A stretch of DNA of 8,296 bases from Bacillota bacterium. GTDB taxonomy: Bacteria > Bacillota > Bacilli > Paenibacillales > Paenibacillaceae. This document shows positions 1-6,114 of the stretch, in pieces. The stretch is taken from NCBI GenBank assembly GCA_023433615.1, contig JAEZCJ010000078.1, positions 1 through 8,296 on the forward strand, given 5' to 3'. The notes under the pieces were generated by a model that saw only the letters and a list, made by a program, of their open reading frames with translations, did not search any database and was not told where the DNA came from. The position numbers and the translations under genes are program-made. The stretch's first letter is position 1; each line of letters opens with the position of its first letter.

Positions 1-233
1 ACTACCTGAAGGGCAAGCCGGTAGCCGGCTATGCCTGCCGCAAGAAGGGCGTCATGGTCTACCTGATGGCGCCCGACATTGTGGCCAAGCACGCAGTTCG
101 TCTTGGGGGCAGTCTGGACGGCAAGGGCTGCATCTGCGTGAAGCGCGGCAGCAAGCCGGCGCCGCCGGACGTCTACGAGACGATCGACGAGATTCTGACA
201 GAGATAAGGCTAGAGCATACCTGTGGCGGGTAA
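1..233 (+). CDS. DUF1801-like protein, C-terminal fragment (5' end outside window)
   Basis: An open frame enters from the left edge (first full codon at base 3) and ends at TAA 231-233, giving 76 visible residues. The fragment reads YLKGKPVAGYACRKKGVMVY near its start, then a G-K-G-C-I-C-V-K segment, then P-P-D-V-Y-E-T-I-D-E-I-L. The order 'GKP + hydrophobic strands + GKGxIxxxK + P + C-terminal helix' resembles the C-terminal half of DUF1801 (YdhG-type) proteins, small soluble proteins of poorly known role. The assignment is by motif resemblance only and the start is not visible. A hairpin terminator follows within 15 bases, so this is the last gene of its unit. It is rich in G and C at third codon positions, like its neighbours, which supports it being a real gene. 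Confidence 0.55.
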   Translation, partial: YLKGKPVAGYACRKKGVMVYLMAPDIVAKHAVRLGGSLDGKGCICVKRGSKPAPPDVYETIDEILTEIRLEHTCGG

Positions 234-246
234 AAATAGATCGAAT

Positions 247-297
247 AGAGCTGCTCCTAGCGGATGCGCGATAAGCGTGCCGAGGGAGCAGCTTTTT
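247..297 (+). terminator. Rho-independent terminator of the DUF1801-like gene
   Basis: Arms 249-257 (AGCTGCTCC) and 285-293 (GGAGCAGCT) are perfectly complementary. A G-T and an A-T pair extend the base of the stem, and a TTTTT run at 293-297 follows directly. The 27-base loop is large but can form a small inner GC stem. Its position just after the stop codon at 233 fits termination of that gene. Confidence 0.75.
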
Positions 298-318
298 AAT
301 GTGTGCAAGGTCGCTCTG

Positions 319-376
319 TTCCGTTAGCCGATACATTGGCTCGAAATCAGCGGAATAGCGTCCGCGAGTTCCGCTA
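319..376. repeat. Palindromic intergenic repeat with two competing hairpins
   Basis: TTCCGTT (319-325) can pair with AGCGGAA (349-355, one G-T), with a nested AGCC/GGCT pair (326-329 / 338-341). The same AGCGGAA arm can instead pair perfectly with TTCCGCT (369-375). Modules with TTCCGCTA and AGCGGAA arms are, from memory, a common dispersed palindromic family in Paenibacillus genomes. Only one copy lies here, so its repeat nature is inference. It sits between the upstream terminator and the promoter of the aldo/keto reductase gene. Confidence 0.45.
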
Positions 377-392
377 CAGTGTCATCCCCCTC

Positions 393-421
393 TTGCACGC
401 GCGTTCAGCCATTGTCATAAT
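393..421 (+). promoter_or_regulatory. Sigma-A-type promoter of the aldo/keto reductase gene
   Basis: The -35 TTGCAC (393-398) and -10 CATAAT (416-421) are separated by exactly 17 bases. Each hexamer keeps most of the consensus positions. Transcription would start near 428, about 34 bases before the chosen ATG. This placement also argues against the longer reading frame that begins at 303, upstream of the promoter. Confidence 0.6.
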
Positions 422-461
422 GGGAAGGGATGGACATACCCGTGAGAGGCGGTTGATTAAG

Positions 462-1445
462 ATGAAATACAGACAACTAGGCAATACCGATATGAAGGTC
501 AGCGAGATCAGCTTCGGCACATGGGCGATCGGCGGCTCATGGGGCTCGACGAGCGACGCGGCTTCGTTGGAGGCGCTGGCACGCGCAATCGATGCAGGGG
601 TGAACTTCTTCGATACGGCGGACGTATACGGAGACGGACATGCGGAGGAGCTGCTTCGCACGGCAACGAAGGGCCGCGAGGACGAGATCTACGTGGCGAC
701 GAAGTTCTGCCGCTCGGCGAACATTCACGACCCAGCCGTTTATTCCTACGAATCGGTCCGGGCATTCTGCGAGGCGAGCTTGAAGCGGCTCGGACGGGAG
801 CGGATCGACCTGTACCAGGTCCACTGCCCGCCTACGGACATTATCCGAAGCGGTGAAGTGTTCGGCGTACTGGATCGGCTGCGCGAGGAAGGCAAGATCC
901 GCGAGTACGGCGTCAGCGTAGAATCGGTTGAAGAAGGGCTAATGAGTCTGCAATATCCGAATGTGAAGGCGCTGCAGGTCATCTTCAACTTGTTCCGGCA
1001 GAAGCCGGCGGAAGAGCTGTTCCCGAAGGCGCACGCGCAGGGCGTAGGCATTCTCGTACGCCTGCCGCTCGCAAGCGGGCTGCTCACCGGCAAGTTCACG
1101 GAGCAGTCCACGTTCGAGGCAGACGACCATCGGAACTTCAATCGCAACGGCGAGAGCTTCAACGTAGGCGAGACGTTCGCGGGCCTTCCGTTCGAGAAGG
1201 GCGTCGCGCTCAGCCGCGAGCTGGGCTGGATCGGCGAAGGCCGCACGAACATGGCCAGCGCAGCGCTGCGCTGGATTCTCGACAATCCGCATATCACTTG
1301 CGTCATCCCGGGCTTCAAGAACATCCCGCAGGTCGAGGCGAACCTGCTGGCTGCCGATGTCCCGTCCTTCACGGCCGGCGAGCAGGACAAGCTCCGTCAG
1401 TTCTACGAAGGCGAAGTGCAGGGCCATATCCGCGGACCTTACTAA
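462..1445 (+). CDS. Aldo/keto reductase
   Basis: The 327-residue product is a complete (alpha/beta)8-barrel NADPH-dependent oxidoreductase of the aldo/keto reductase superfamily, reducing aldehydes or ketones in the cytoplasm; the substrate cannot be told. It opens with MKYRQLGNTDMKVSEISFGT, the usual first beta strands. The catalytic tetrad is visible as Asp51 (FFDTADVYG), Tyr56, Lys81 (VATKF) and His121 (YQVHCP). The C-terminal IPGFKNIPQVEAN (282-294) matches the loop that binds the NADPH phosphate. Length is normal for the family. The frame stays open back to 303, but ATG 462 is preferred: it begins the conserved domain, has a GAGAGG site at 444-449, and lies just downstream of the predicted promoter. 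The gene stands alone and converges on ltaS. Similarity to YajO/Tas-like enzymes is plausible, but no symbol is justified. Confidence 0.93.
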   Translation: MKYRQLGNTDMKVSEISFGTWAIGGSWGSTSDAASLEALARAIDAGVNFFDTADVYGDGHAEELLRTATKGREDEIYVATKFCRSANIHDPAVYSYESVRAFCEASLKRLGRERIDLYQVHCPPTDIIRSGEVFGVLDRLREEGKIREYGVSVESVEEGLMSLQYPNVKALQVIFNLFRQKPAEELFPKAHAQGVGILVRLPLASGLLTGKFTEQSTFEADDHRNFNRNGESFNVGETFAGLPFEKGVALSRELGWIGEGRTNMASAALRWILDNPHITCVIPGFKNIPQVEANLLAADVPSFTAGEQDKLRQFYEGEVQGHIRGPY

Positions 1446-1466
1446 GCGCTAGGCTGCCGCAATCGT

Positions 1467-1505
1467 CGAAGACCCCGTACAGTGCCGATCTGTACGGGGT
1501 CTTCG
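1467..1505. terminator. Perfect 16-bp hairpin between convergent genes, probable bidirectional terminator
   Basis: Arms 1467-1482 and 1490-1505 are exact reverse complements (16 bp, GC-rich core GACCCCGTAC), with a 7-base loop. The hairpin lies between the stop codons of the aldo/keto reductase (1445) and ltaS (1523, minus strand), where a shared terminator is expected. Neither side carries a clear T run, so it departs from the textbook intrinsic terminator and may act with a factor or protect mRNA 3' ends. Confidence 0.65.
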
Positions 1506-1522
1506 TGGTGTTACAAGGTAGA

Positions 1523-3664
1523 TTATGATGGCGAGTCCGCTGCGGTGACAATCTCGTCGGAGATCGTCTCGACCGCGGTCGCCCCTGCCAGATTCGGGTC
1601 GGTCGTCTCGGTCGTTCCCGAGACCTCTGTGCCGGTTTCGTCTTCCTTTACAGCCTGAGCATCCGCGTCAACTTCAATCGCCGTCTCCGCCGAATGCTCC
1701 GCCTCGGTCGGCTTGTCGGCCTCGATAGGCGGCTCAGCGCCCTCGACGGCGGCGTCTTCCGGCTTGTCGGGCAGCTGCTTGATATAGCTGTCTGACCAGT
1801 GCAGCAGCTGCAGCGCGCTCTCGTATTCATCTTCCGTCACGGCGCCGGCATCGTCCGGCTCGCCTGACAGCGGATAGAGCGTGCCGTCCGCATAGCCTTC
1901 GCCCGGCATGAACAGCGACCGTCCGGTCACAAGCGAGCCCGAAGGCAGATAATAACGCTGCGGCAGCAGGTTATAATCGTTATTCAACAGATCCTGACCG
2001 TAGTGGATCTGATTCGTGAGCGGCATGCCCAGCAGATTGGCGACGGTCGGCAGAATATCGACCTGGCCGCCGATCTGATTGAACGTTGCCGGGTAGGTCG
2101 TCTGGGAGACGATGACCAGCGGCACGTTAATCATATCCGTGTAGCCGTATTCGCGGCCGTAGATCTCGGCCATCAGTTCTTGTTCCTTCTTATCCAGCGA
2201 GTAGATCGGCAATCCGAGATGGTCGCCGTAGAGGACGATCAGGCTGTCCTCCCATACGCCGCTCTCCTTCAACTGCTCGATGAATTGGCCCAGCGCATAA
2301 TCCGCGTAATTCTGGGAACGGATATAGTCACCGACCATCGTATCCTGATAACGCTCGGGGAGCGTCATCCGATCCTTCTCCGACGGGATCGTGAACGGAT
2401 GGTGCGCCGTCATCGAGATTACTTGCGCATAATACGGCGCTTGCCTCTCGTTCAGGCGGGCGAGCTCCGCCGCGGTCTTGCGGTAGAGCACTTCGTCGGA
2501 GGCGCCGAAGAAGATCGAGTCCTCGGTACCGAAGAACTTATCGTCGTAGTAACGGTCCCAGCCCAGCGACGAGTACAGCTCGGCACGGTTCCAGAATTCC
2601 ACGACGTTCGTATGGAACGTCGCCGCGTAATAGCCATGCTCCTTCACCAGCCGCGGCAGGCTTGGCAGTTCCTTGTCCACATAGCGCATCGTGGCTGCCC
2701 CGTCCGGCGGGATGTAGAAGGAAGTGTTCACGACGAACTCGGCATCCGACGTATTGCCTTGCCCGACTTGCTGGTAGAAGTTCGGGAAGTAGAAGTTCTT
2801 CCTCGCCAGCTCGTTAATGGTCGGCGTAATCTCCTGCCCGTCGATCGTAAGATCGATCAGGAAGTTCTGGAACGATTCCATCTGGATGACAATCAGGTTC
2901 TTGCCCTTGGCTGTCCCGGCATAGCGGGCTTCGAAGGGGGAATCGACCCTCTTGAGTTCATCGATTGCCGCTTGCGTAATCGAGGCCTTATCGACCGGTT
3001 CCACTTCATCATCGGCTAGTATGGTGTAGGCTTCGTAATTCAAGATGCCCATTTCCGCCGCTTTTACCCGTTCGTTCATGCTGGCGCGGTTAGGCAGGAT
3101 GTTCAGCAGGCACACGATGAGCGAGATGGTGAACACCGTCATCATCACGCCGCGGCGCTCATTCTTCATGTTGAGCGTATGCCAGAACGATACTTTGCGC
3201 GGCTCGCCCTTCGAGCGGCCCGTGAAGCTGCCCCAGTCCTTGCGGTTGCGGAACAGCAGGTAAGCGACGATCAGAATGTCGGTGAAGATGAATAAGAAAT
3301 ACGGATCTAGCAGCGAGAAGACGCTGTTCTTCACGGCCGTGACCTGGTTCACTTGCTCGAGAGCCTTGTACGTGACGATGACGCCATAATATTTGTAGTA
3401 CATAATGACGGCAAAAAAGATTCCGGTCAGCAGCAGATTCACGATCAGATACATCAGCATCTTGCGCTTGGTAGCGAACCACTCGATCATGCAGAAGACG
3501 ATCCAGATGAACGGGATTTCGGCGACGAGCGGCGACCAGACCGGCGTGTCTTCGAATATGACCAGCCAAGCGAGATAACTCTTGAGAATCATGATAATCG
3601 AGAAGAATATGAACGGCCTGGAGCCGAACAGCTGATACAGCCGGCCCATGAATGCAGATTTCAA
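1523..3664 (-). CDS. ltaS: Lipoteichoic acid synthase, LtaS-type membrane sulfatase-fold enzyme with acidic C-terminal tail
   Basis: This enzyme polymerises glycerol-phosphate from phosphatidylglycerol onto a glycolipid anchor on the outer membrane face, making lipoteichoic acid. Starting at TTG 3664 the product has 713 residues. About five membrane helices (roughly 17-37, 47-64, 69-90, 119-138, 172-190) precede an extracellular sulfatase-fold domain. Catalytic and Mn-binding residues can be placed by comparison with Staphylococcus LtaS: Glu263 (IQMESFQNF), nucleophile Thr305 (GQGNTSDAEF), His351 and Arg360 (FHTN...FWNR), the HHPF motif at 421, and Asp481-His482 (YGDHLG). Residues 633-713 form an acidic, Thr/Ala-rich tail not normally present. 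TTG 3664 is chosen because an AAAGGAAGG site lies 9 bases upstream; the in-frame TTG at 3718 lacks one and ATG 3649 is poorly placed. It could be a paralogue of the YfnI/YqgS kind. Confidence 0.93.
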   Translation of the reverse strand: MKSAFMGRLYQLFGSRPFIFFSIIMILKSYLAWLVIFEDTPVWSPLVAEIPFIWIVFCMIEWFATKRKMLMYLIVNLLLTGIFFAVIMYYKYYGVIVTYKALEQVNQVTAVKNSVFSLLDPYFLFIFTDILIVAYLLFRNRKDWGSFTGRSKGEPRKVSFWHTLNMKNERRGVMMTVFTISLIVCLLNILPNRASMNERVKAAEMGILNYEAYTILADDEVEPVDKASITQAAIDELKRVDSPFEARYAGTAKGKNLIVIQMESFQNFLIDLTIDGQEITPTINELARKNFYFPNFYQQVGQGNTSDAEFVVNTSFYIPPDGAATMRYVDKELPSLPRLVKEHGYYAATFHTNVVEFWNRAELYSSLGWDRYYDDKFFGTEDSIFFGASDEVLYRKTAAELARLNERQAPYYAQVISMTAHHPFTIPSEKDRMTLPERYQDTMVGDYIRSQNYADYALGQFIEQLKESGVWEDSLIVLYGDHLGLPIYSLDKKEQELMAEIYGREYGYTDMINVPLVIVSQTTYPATFNQIGGQVDILPTVANLLGMPLTNQIHYGQDLLNNDYNLLPQRYYLPSGSLVTGRSLFMPGEGYADGTLYPLSGEPDDAGAVTEDEYESALQLLHWSDSYIKQLPDKPEDAAVEGAEPPIEADKPTEAEHSAETAIEVDADAQAVKEDETGTEVSGTTETTDPNLAGATAVETISDEIVTAADSPS

Positions 3665-3694
3665 GGATTGCACCTTCCTTTCTTTCCCGCGGGC

Positions 3695-3710
3695 AAGCGC
3701 CAAGGCGCTT
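3695..3710 (-). promoter_or_regulatory. Small hairpin in the ltaS leader
   Basis: AAGCGCC (3695-3701) and GGCGCTT (3704-3710) form a near-continuous 16-bp palindrome with only two bases between the arms. It lies in the predicted ltaS leader, about 20 bases upstream of the Shine-Dalgarno site. In RNA the innermost pair must open to make a loop, leaving a compact 6-bp GC stem. A role in translation is possible but unsupported by anything else. Confidence 0.25.
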
Positions 3711-3812
3711 AGTGACAAGAGAAACAGGCCGATTGCGGCGATGCCGAACCTGCCCGGACGACTGGAAATTTATGATAGATAGAAAGTCAGTAATCGTATC
3801 TTAATAGATTCC

Positions 3813-3841
3813 ATTATGATACGCAAGGGGCGTATTGTCAA
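3813..3841 (-). promoter_or_regulatory. Strong sigma-A promoter of ltaS
   Basis: On the minus strand the -35 is a perfect TTGACA (3841-3836) and the -10 is CATAAT (3818-3813), with exactly 17 bases between. Transcription would begin near 3805, leaving an untranslated leader of about 140 bases before TTG 3664. It points away from the riboswitch-controlled transporter gene. Confidence 0.75.
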
Positions 3842-3934
3842 AAGGGTTCTGTTACCTTGGGAATGCCGGCGATCGTTTGTCAGCCGGAAGCCATTCTACA
3901 GTATATGCACCAGAGTTCCGCCTGAGACCGAGGC

Positions 3935-3963
3935 TTATCCGATCCCGCCTAACGTGCTATACT
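3935..3963 (+). promoter_or_regulatory. Probable promoter of the queuosine precursor transporter gene
   Basis: A good -10 TATACT (3958-3963) lies 17 bases after a weak -35 TTATCC (3935-3940). Transcription would start near 3970, about ten bases before the first stem of the preQ1 riboswitch, which is where such a leader should begin. A second weaker pair exists upstream (TTGTCA 3877-3882 with TATATG 3902-3907, 19-base spacer). Confidence 0.5.
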
Positions 3964-3979
3964 GGGTAAGCCTTAAGGC

Positions 3980-4017
3980 CGCGGTTCGTAACCATCCCGC
4001 GTTATCAAAACTAAGGG
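3980..4017 (+). ncRNA. preQ1-I riboswitch
   Basis: The RNA has the class I preQ1 aptamer layout. Stem P1 is CGCGG (3980-3984) paired with CCGCG (3997-4001). It encloses a loop TTCGTAACCATC, and is followed by an A-rich segment with CAAAACTAAGG (4006-4016). This resembles closely the known aptamer of Thermoanaerobacter tengcongensis, which has the same UAACC loop and CAAAACAAGG tail. The terminal AAGG is expected to fold back onto the loop CC to make the pseudoknot when preQ1 is bound. Here the same AAGG begins the Shine-Dalgarno stretch AAGGGAGAGAG (4013-4023) of the downstream gene. Control is therefore most simply translational: bound preQ1 hides the ribosome site. No terminator hairpin lies between aptamer and ATG, which agrees. 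Confidence 0.88.
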
Positions 4018-4030
4018 AGAGAGAATTAGA

Positions 4031-4735
4031 ATGTGGATGACCAGCAATTTAGCTTGGGGCGTACTGTTCGTGCTCGTTAACTTCACGCTGTTCCTGACCT
4101 GTTATCGGCTGTTCGGCAGGGTCGGGCTGTATGCGTGGGTGGGCTTCGCGACGGTAGTCGCCAACATTCAGGTCGTGAAGACGATCGAGCTCGAGCTGCT
4201 CGGCTTCGGCGTCGTCATGACGCTCGGCAATACGATTTATGCTTCGCTCTACATGGCGACGGATCTCATGAACGAGCGTTACGGCTCGGGCGAGGCCAAG
4301 CGCGCGGTATGGTTCGGGTTCTTCTCGCTGATCGCCTCGACGATTATCATGCAGATGGTGCTCGTGTTCGAGCCGCATGAATCGGATTTTGCCCAAGAAT
4401 CGCTGCAGACGATATTCGGCCTCTTGCCGCGGATCGCGCTCGGCAGCCTGTGCGCATACTTCGTCAGCCAATTCCTGGACGTCCGGTTATTCAGCAAGCT
4501 GAAGGCGAGGTTTGGTTCCCGCAATCAGTTCTGGATTCGGATCAACGGCAGCACGATCGTCAGTCAATTCGTCGATTCGCTCGTCTTCTGCGCAATCGCG
4601 TTCTGGGGGGAATTCCCGAACGATGTATGGCTGCAGATCCTGCTGACCACTTATCTGCTCAAGTTCGTTATCTCGATTGCCTCTACGCCGGTGCTCTATC
4701 TGGCACGCAGCTTCACTTTCAAGGAAGAAACTTAA
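4031..4735 (+). CDS. yhhQ: Queuosine precursor transporter, YhhQ/DUF165 family
   Basis: A 234-residue integral membrane protein expected to import a queuosine precursor (preQ0, preQ1 or queuine, depending on subgroup) for modification of tRNA wobble position 34. Six or seven hydrophobic segments are visible (about 9-26, 31-48, 57-75, 92-113, 133-152, 176-194, 201-224). Family hallmarks are FATVVANIQVVKTIEL (39-54), TLGNTIYASLYMATDLMNE (64-82) with the following EAK, FVSQFLDV (144-151), and WIRINGSTIVSQFVDS (168-183). Length matches the family. ATG 4031 is preceded by AAGGGAGAGAG; a second ATG two codons later is possible. The preQ1-I riboswitch directly upstream independently supports the substrate assignment and implies repression when preQ1 is plentiful. 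No queuosine synthesis gene is next to it. The symbol is the E. coli name; the Bacillus relative is ypdP. Confidence 0.92.
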   Translation: MWMTSNLAWGVLFVLVNFTLFLTCYRLFGRVGLYAWVGFATVVANIQVVKTIELELLGFGVVMTLGNTIYASLYMATDLMNERYGSGEAKRAVWFGFFSLIASTIIMQMVLVFEPHESDFAQESLQTIFGLLPRIALGSLCAYFVSQFLDVRLFSKLKARFGSRNQFWIRINGSTIVSQFVDSLVFCAIAFWGEFPNDVWLQILLTTYLLKFVISIASTPVLYLARSFTFKEET

Positions 4736-4763
4736 AGTTACCATAAAGAACCAATGCGTCCAC

Positions 4764-4792
4764 TTGATAGCAATCGGCCCTGAATCTATAAT
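4764..4792 (+). promoter_or_regulatory. Strong sigma-A promoter of the secreted copper-amine-oxidase-like gene
   Basis: The -35 TTGATA (4764-4769) and a perfect -10 TATAAT (4787-4792) are separated by exactly 17 bases. Transcription would start near 4799, giving a leader of about 47 bases. The -10 lies inside the left arm of the inverted repeat at 4783-4827. The leader has only a weak, distant ribosome site (TTGGGG, about 14 bases before ATG 4846). Confidence 0.7.
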
Positions 4793-4827
4793 TCTAGTAT
4801 TGAGCTGCAGCATACTAATTATAGATT
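4783..4827. repeat. AT-rich inverted repeat overlapping the promoter
   Basis: Left arm AATCTATAAT (4783-4792) plus TAGTAT (4795-4800) is fully complementary to right arm ATACTA (4812-4817) plus ATTATAGATT (4818-4827). The only interruption is a 2-base bulge (4793-4794), and the loop is 11 bases (TGAGCTGCAGC). No T run follows, so it is a poor intrinsic terminator for the upstream transporter gene. It covers the -10 and the predicted transcription start, which suits an operator. It could also fold in read-through RNA from upstream. Confidence 0.6.
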
Positions 4828-4845
4828 GGGGTCGATTCGTTCATT

Positions 4846-6048
4846 ATGAAGAAGAAGTGGCTAGTCCTGATTGTCAGCGCATTGCTGGTCGTGCTTGCAT
4901 TCCCGCTCGGAGCCTCCGCTGCGGAGACGGCGAAGCCGATCACGGTACGGCTCGGCGAGGAAGAACTGAAGTTCGACGTGAATCCGGTCAGCGTCAATGG
5001 CACGACGTATGTCGAGTTCCGGACGCTATTCACCGCGCTGGGGTTCGCGGTCGATTACGACGCGCAGAAGAAGACGATCACCGGATCGGCCGAAGGACAT
5101 GTCATTCAGATGACGATCGGCTCCGATCAGTCCTACATTAACGGCGAGCCGGCCGCGATTAAGGCGCAGCCGCTGACGCAGGGCGGGCGGACGCTCGTGC
5201 CGCTGCGCTTCATCGGCGAAGCGACGGGCCTGCAGGTCGATTGGGACTCGAAGGAACGCGCCGTCTATATCTATTCGAAGGGTCCGAGCGACGAAGAAGT
5301 GCAGGATATCCTGTTCCTGCTTGAGGAGCAGGCACTCTACGAGAGCGAGGGCGACCTGGACGGGATGATGTCGACGATCGATCCGTCTTCCCCGTTCTAC
5401 GAATCCTCTAAGGAGACTCTGGGCCAATTGTTCGCGGAAGTGCGGACGGCCACTACGTATGAACTGCTGGATATCGAGCAGTACGCAGGCGACAGCGCGG
5501 TTATCCTCGTCGCTCAGGAGTCGAAGCGCGTCAGCGGCGGCTTCTACCTGGACAATACGGCGACAGTCCGCATGTCGATCACGAAGGACGTCTCCGATGG
5601 TCTATGGTATTCCTATAGCGTCGAATTGGTAGAGCACGCCTATAACGATCTCAACGCGGGCACGAAGATGCAAGTGGAAGTGCCTGCCGAGGAGAAGGCG
5701 AAGATCGAGGCGTTGGCCGCCGCGCAGATCAAGGCTTTCAATGATGAAGACATTACCGCTTATATGAAGACGCTCAGCCTCTCCAGTCCGCTGATGATCC
5801 CGGCCGTCCAGTCGGCGACGAAGGATTTATTCGAACAATACGATATTGAGGCTTCGATCCATAGCATGACCATCGTATCCTATGGAGAGAACGAAGCGCA
5901 GATTTATGTTATACAGGATAACAAGGGAGCGGAAGGATCCGACTACCCGAATAACCGCGGGTATGCCTTGCATACCTTGAAGCGTGCCGAGTCGGGCGAA
6001 TGGCTGTTCACCGAACAATCGGCCTACTACGGCGCTGAAGAGATTTAG
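4846..6048 (+). CDS. Secreted protein with copper amine oxidase N-terminal-like domain and two NTF2-like domains
   Basis: The 400-residue product starts with a clear signal peptide: MKKK, a hydrophobic core to about residue 21, and a probable cut after ASA (residue 25). Residues 32-143 match the copper amine oxidase N-terminal-like domain (PF07833 type), with VSVNGTTYVEFRTLFTALGF (48-67) and GRTLVPLRFIGEATGLQVDW (114-133). This domain is non-catalytic and common in secreted Paenibacillaceae proteins; no amine oxidase catalytic domain is present. Residues about 150-267 and 281-396 look like two NTF2/SnoaL-like alpha+beta domains related by ancient duplication. Both open with a helix carrying F/L-x-x-x-D and end in W-x-(Y/F) strands. 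ATG 4846 is the only reasonable start, since an in-frame TAG lies at 4822-4824. It has its own promoter and terminator. Its role outside the cell is unknown. Confidence 0.85.
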   Translation: MKKKWLVLIVSALLVVLAFPLGASAAETAKPITVRLGEEELKFDVNPVSVNGTTYVEFRTLFTALGFAVDYDAQKKTITGSAEGHVIQMTIGSDQSYINGEPAAIKAQPLTQGGRTLVPLRFIGEATGLQVDWDSKERAVYIYSKGPSDEEVQDILFLLEEQALYESEGDLDGMMSTIDPSSPFYESSKETLGQLFAEVRTATTYELLDIEQYAGDSAVILVAQESKRVSGGFYLDNTATVRMSITKDVSDGLWYSYSVELVEHAYNDLNAGTKMQVEVPAEEKAKIEALAAAQIKAFNDEDITAYMKTLSLSSPLMIPAVQSATKDLFEQYDIEASIHSMTIVSYGENEAQIYVIQDNKGAEGSDYPNNRGYALHTLKRAESGEWLFTEQSAYYGAEEI

Positions 6049-6061
6049 AGGGATGCATGAC

Positions 6062-6104
6062 GACCCTGCTTGCGAAGCTTTCGCGGGCAGGGTCATTTAT
6101 TTTG
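6062..6104 (+). terminator. Rho-independent terminator of the secreted protein gene
   Basis: GACCCTGC (6062-6069) pairs with GCAGGGTC (6087-6094). The stem continues through two T-G wobbles into GCGAA/TTCGC (6072-6076 / 6080-6084) around a 3-base loop, making 15 pairs. The T-rich ATTTATTTT (6095-6103) follows. It begins 14 bases after the stop codon at 6048. Confidence 0.85.
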
Positions 6105-6114
6105 GGCGCGAGCG

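Noticed and set aside
303..461. N-terminal extension of the aldo/keto reductase by 53 residues
   Set aside because: The extension overlaps the palindromic module and the predicted promoter, has no homology-like features, and the conserved domain starts at ATG 462 with its own ribosome site.
746..1390. Minus-strand open frame of 214 codons opposite the aldo/keto reductase
   Set aside because: It is a shadow frame rich in Ser, Arg and Pro, with no domain, and the plus strand carries an intact catalytic tetrad.
2003..3019. Long plus-strand open frame of 338 codons opposite ltaS
   Set aside because: It is the antisense shadow of a GC-rich coding region. The minus-strand frame has intact LtaS catalytic motifs, and the antisense frame has no recognisable domain.
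3816..4040. Small plus-strand open frame of 74 codons
   Set aside because: It runs across the ltaS promoter, the transporter promoter and the preQ1 riboswitch, and overlaps the transporter start; it has no ribosome site or recognisable domain.
4846..6048. Annotation as a copper amine oxidase enzyme
   Set aside because: Only the non-catalytic N-terminal-like domain is present; the large catalytic domain with its quinone-forming Tyr and copper-binding His residues is absent.
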